A DNA stretch of 7,066 nucleotides from an uncultured Desulfuromonas sp. (GTDB lineage: Bacteria; Desulfobacterota; Desulfuromonadia; Desulfuromonadales; Trichloromonadaceae): the NCBI GenBank assembly GCA_937982495.1, contig CALJLX010000550.1, positions 1-7,066 on the forward strand, in the 5' to 3' direction. This document shows positions 5,352 through 7,066 of this stretch, piece after piece; the stretch's first letter is position 1, and every line of letters starts with the position of its first letter. The position numbers and the translations under genes are program-made. The notes under the pieces are model-generated. The model worked only from the letters and a program-made list of their open reading frames with translations, did not search any database and was not told the DNA's origin.

Positions 5352-6809
5352 ATGCCGAACAATCTGCTGGGGGAGGACGGATTTTTTTTCCTGGAGGTCG
5401 ATGCCCTCTGTAAGTCTCCGGTGATCGCCTGCGCGCCGGAAACCACCGTCGTCGAGGTCGCCCGACAGATGCGCGAGCATCGGATCTCGGGGCTGGTTGT
5501 GGTTCGGGATGAAGTCCCGGTGGGGATTGTTTCGGCGCGCGATCTCTGCGATCTGATCGCCGCGACCGGTGGGCAGGTCGGAGAGCGTCGGGCCGAGGAG
5601 GTCATGCGGACGGAGTTGGTGACCATCTCCCGCAGCCACTATGTTTATGATGCCATTTTCAAAATGGCCAAGCACAATATCCATCGCATTCTCGTCACCG
5701 ATGCGGACGGCCGTTTGGTCGGAATGGTGACCGATACCGATTTTCTCGGATTGCAGACCCGCAGTCCCCTCTATCTGACTCGTGAAATTGCTTCGGCCCA
5801 AACCATCGCCCAGCTGCGCGGCATCAACGAGCAACTGGTGGAAACCGTCAGCCGCATCTCCCGGTCGATTGCCGATACCCGGAGTCTGGTCCACCTGATT
5901 TCCCATTTTAACGATGTCTTCACCTTGCGTATTATCGCCTTGATGGAGGCGGACGAGGATCTGCGTTTGCCGGATGGGGCCGCCTATTTGGCTTTGGGCA
6001 GCGAGGGACGAGGCGAGCAGACCCTGCGGACCGATCAGGACAGCGCTATTGTCTATAGGGATGGTCTTGCCCCGGAAGCTCTCGCCACTTTGGATCGTTT
6101 CGCCGCGCGCCTGGTTGACGCTCTCGAAGAGGTGGGGGTGCCCCGCTGTCCCGGCAATACCCTGGCCAGCAATCCGGAGTGGCGGCACTGCCTCTCCGCC
6201 TGGAAGGAGCGTCTCGATCAGTGGATTTCCGTGCCAAAACCGGAATATCTGGTTAATTTCAGTATGTTCCAGGATTTTCGCACCCTGCATGGGGATGTCT
6301 CCCTGGAGGGCGAGTTGCACGACCATGTGCAAAACTGTATTCAGCGCAACACCCTTTATCTGCCGTACATGGCGCGCCATGTGTACGGATTTCGGGCGCG
6401 GGTCGGCATGTTCGGCCGGATTCTCGTCGAGCGCCGCGGCGAGGGGCGCGGTAAGGTCGATATCAAAAAACACGGCATCTTCGCCCTGACCCAGGGGGTG
6501 AGCCTGCTGGCCCTTGAGCAGGGGGTGTTCAATGGGACGACCTGGGACAAGATCGAGCAGTTGGCGGCGCGTGGAATTTTTTCGGCGGAGGAGGTCGAGG
6601 TCTTCGAAGAGTCTTTCTCCTATCTGATGCGCTTGCGGCTCTTCATGCAGTTGCGCGCCCTGGCCGCAAAAACGGATCCGACCAACTACATCGATCCCCT
6701 GGTCATGACCCCCAGCGAACGGGAGCGGTTGCGTTCCGCCCTGAAGGGGGTCAATGGCCTGATGAAAATCCTGAAGAATCGCTACCGGCTCGATTTTATC
6801 GCTCGTTGA
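5352..6809 (+). CDS. CBS-pair protein with DUF294 (GlnD-like) nucleotidyltransferase domain
   Basis: The 485-residue protein starts with two CBS domains (about residues 17-72 and 84-138), the usual sensor of adenine nucleotides. They include ISGLVVVRDEVPVGIVSARD (45-64) and HRILVTDADGRLVGMVTDTD (111-130). A helical linker (about 140-200) leads to the DUF294 putative nucleotidyltransferase domain, with the motif LGSEGRGEQTLRTDQDSA (215-232); G216-S217 and D228/D230 correspond to the nucleotide- and metal-binding residues of the GlnD superfamily. The C-terminal DUF294_C region (about 335-480) is helical, as in GlnD-type proteins. No signal peptide or membrane segment is present, so it is cytoplasmic. 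Many relatives carry an extra N-terminal cNMP-binding domain; this one does not. The protein that such an enzyme might modify is unknown. It is divergent from the DUF4212/symporter operon, and proteins of this type are often found near acetate-type symporters, so a link to transport or acetate metabolism is inferred. Domain calls are firm; function is open. Confidence 0.9.
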   Translation: MPNNLLGEDGFFFLEVDALCKSPVIACAPETTVVEVARQMREHRISGLVVVRDEVPVGIVSARDLCDLIAATGGQVGERRAEEVMRTELVTISRSHYVYDAIFKMAKHNIHRILVTDADGRLVGMVTDTDFLGLQTRSPLYLTREIASAQTIAQLRGINEQLVETVSRISRSIADTRSLVHLISHFNDVFTLRIIALMEADEDLRLPDGAAYLALGSEGRGEQTLRTDQDSAIVYRDGLAPEALATLDRFAARLVDALEEVGVPRCPGNTLASNPEWRHCLSAWKERLDQWISVPKPEYLVNFSMFQDFRTLHGDVSLEGELHDHVQNCIQRNTLYLPYMARHVYGFRARVGMFGRILVERRGEGRGKVDIKKHGIFALTQGVSLLALEQGVFNGTTWDKIEQLAARGIFSAEEVEVFEESFSYLMRLRLFMQLRALAAKTDPTNYIDPLVMTPSERERLRSALKGVNGLMKILKNRYRLDFIAR

Positions 6810-6861
6810 TGGGGATTGAAAAGGGTGGGGGGGTGGTTATCGCTCCGCGAAGGTCTGGGCC

Positions 6862-6890
6862 TTGACACTGGTTCAATAGAACGGTATTTT
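6862..6890 (+). promoter_or_regulatory. Sigma70-type promoter for the gene at the right edge
   Basis: A perfect -35 TTGACA (6862-6867) is followed after exactly 17 bases by TATTTT (6885-6890), which matches four of six -10 bases. It lies 53 bases after the CBS/DUF294 stop and would give a leader of about 125 bases before the ATG at 7023. Another AT-rich candidate, TTGAGA (6922-6927) with TATCAA (6945-6950) at 17 bases, lies closer and may be an alternative. Confidence 0.6.
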
Positions 6891-6939
6891 GTAAAACATG
6901 ATAAACAAGTTTAGGTCAGCTTTGAGATAAAATTAAAAC

Positions 6940-6951
6940 ATTGATATCAAT
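6940..6951. repeat. Perfect 12-bp palindrome, possible operator
   Basis: ATTGATATCAAT reads the same on both strands. It lies within the leader predicted from the 6862-6890 promoter and overlaps the -10 of the alternative promoter. The position suits a repressor or activator site, but no regulator can be named from the sequence and AT-rich DNA produces such palindromes by chance. Confidence 0.4.
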
Positions 6952-7008
6952 TAGATGAAAAAATAACAGTAGTATATTATTTGAAAAAAATCTTCTTGGG
7001 GGATCGGG

Positions 7009-7016
7009 AAGGGAGG
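7009..7016 (+). promoter_or_regulatory. Ribosome binding site of the gene at the right edge
   Basis: AAGGGAGG lies six bases before the first of two tandem ATG codons (7023-7025, 7026-7028). The match and spacing support a real gene start here despite the very short coding part that remains. Confidence 0.65.
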
Positions 7017-7022
7017 CGCCGA

Positions 7023-7066
7023 ATGATGATCGAAGTGATTTGCGGCTTGTGGGACAAGATTCATCC
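7023..7066 (+). CDS. Start of an unidentified gene, cut by the window end
   Basis: Fourteen codons are visible (MMIEVICGLWDKIH), too few to name a family. The evidence for a gene is its context: a promoter at 6862-6890, a strong ribosome binding site at 7009-7016 and an open frame to the end of the window. Either of two adjacent ATG codons could be used; the first has the better spacing. Relatives of the CBS/DUF294 gene are sometimes followed by a DnaQ-like exonuclease gene, but nothing in these residues shows that here. Confidence 0.55.
   Translation, partial: MMIEVICGLWDKIH

Noticed and set aside
5198..5413. A 71-residue plus-strand open frame in the divergent region
   Set aside because: It has no family resemblance, begins in AT-rich DNA and runs into the CBS gene in another frame; its start AAAAGG signal is absent in the right place.
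5301..6473. A 390-residue minus-strand open frame opposite the CBS/DUF294 gene
   Set aside because: It has no recognisable domain and lies wholly within a convincing plus-strand gene; it is a codon-bias shadow.

Overview
The window looks like a stretch of a GC-rich Gram-negative chromosome. Codon third positions are strongly G/C in every gene. An acetate-type Na+ symporter pair beside a CBS/DUF294 protein, plus a MagIII-like DNA glycosylase, suggests an acetate-using delta-proteobacterial lineage such as the Desulfuromonadales/Geobacterales. That taxonomic guess is inference from gene style and neighbourhood only; no marker gene is present.

Layout: (1) Positions 1-224 (+) hold the C-terminal end of a NudC-type NADH pyrophosphatase. 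It ends at a hairpin (about 259-285) placed between convergent genes, which can serve both strands. (2) Positions 286-2530 hold three minus-strand genes, read right to left: a 128-residue membrane protein of unknown function, a 366-residue GT-B glycosyltransferase-like protein related to the N-terminal domain of plant L-arabinokinase, and a 221-residue endonuclease-III-family DNA glycosylase. The last two overlap by ATGA and are probably translationally coupled. (3) A strong minus-strand terminator (2634-2655) separates these from a two-gene transporter operon: a DUF4212 small subunit (4506-4760) followed by a 601-residue sodium:solute symporter (2687-4492). (4) Positions 4761-5351 form a 591-bp divergent intergenic region, much of it AT-rich and carrying inverted repeats. 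(5) Positions 5352-6809 (+) encode a CBS-pair protein with a DUF294/GlnD-like nucleotidyltransferase domain. (6) Positions 6810-7022 carry a good sigma70-type promoter, a 12-bp palindrome and a ribosome binding site before a gene cut off by the window end (7023 onward).

How the genes may work together: the DUF4212 protein and the symporter form a known two-part transporter family (TIGRFAM small/large pair), probably for acetate or another small carboxylate. The divergent CBS/DUF294 protein is a plausible nucleotide-sensing regulator of that transporter or of the metabolism it feeds, but this is inferred from position alone. I found no mobile element, CRISPR array, tRNA or rRNA. The most unusual points are an EF-hand-like loop in the predicted periplasmic loop of the symporter, the loss of the catalytic lysine in the DNA glycosylase (as in MagIII), and the coupling of that glycosylase to an arabinokinase-N-like glycosyltransferase.
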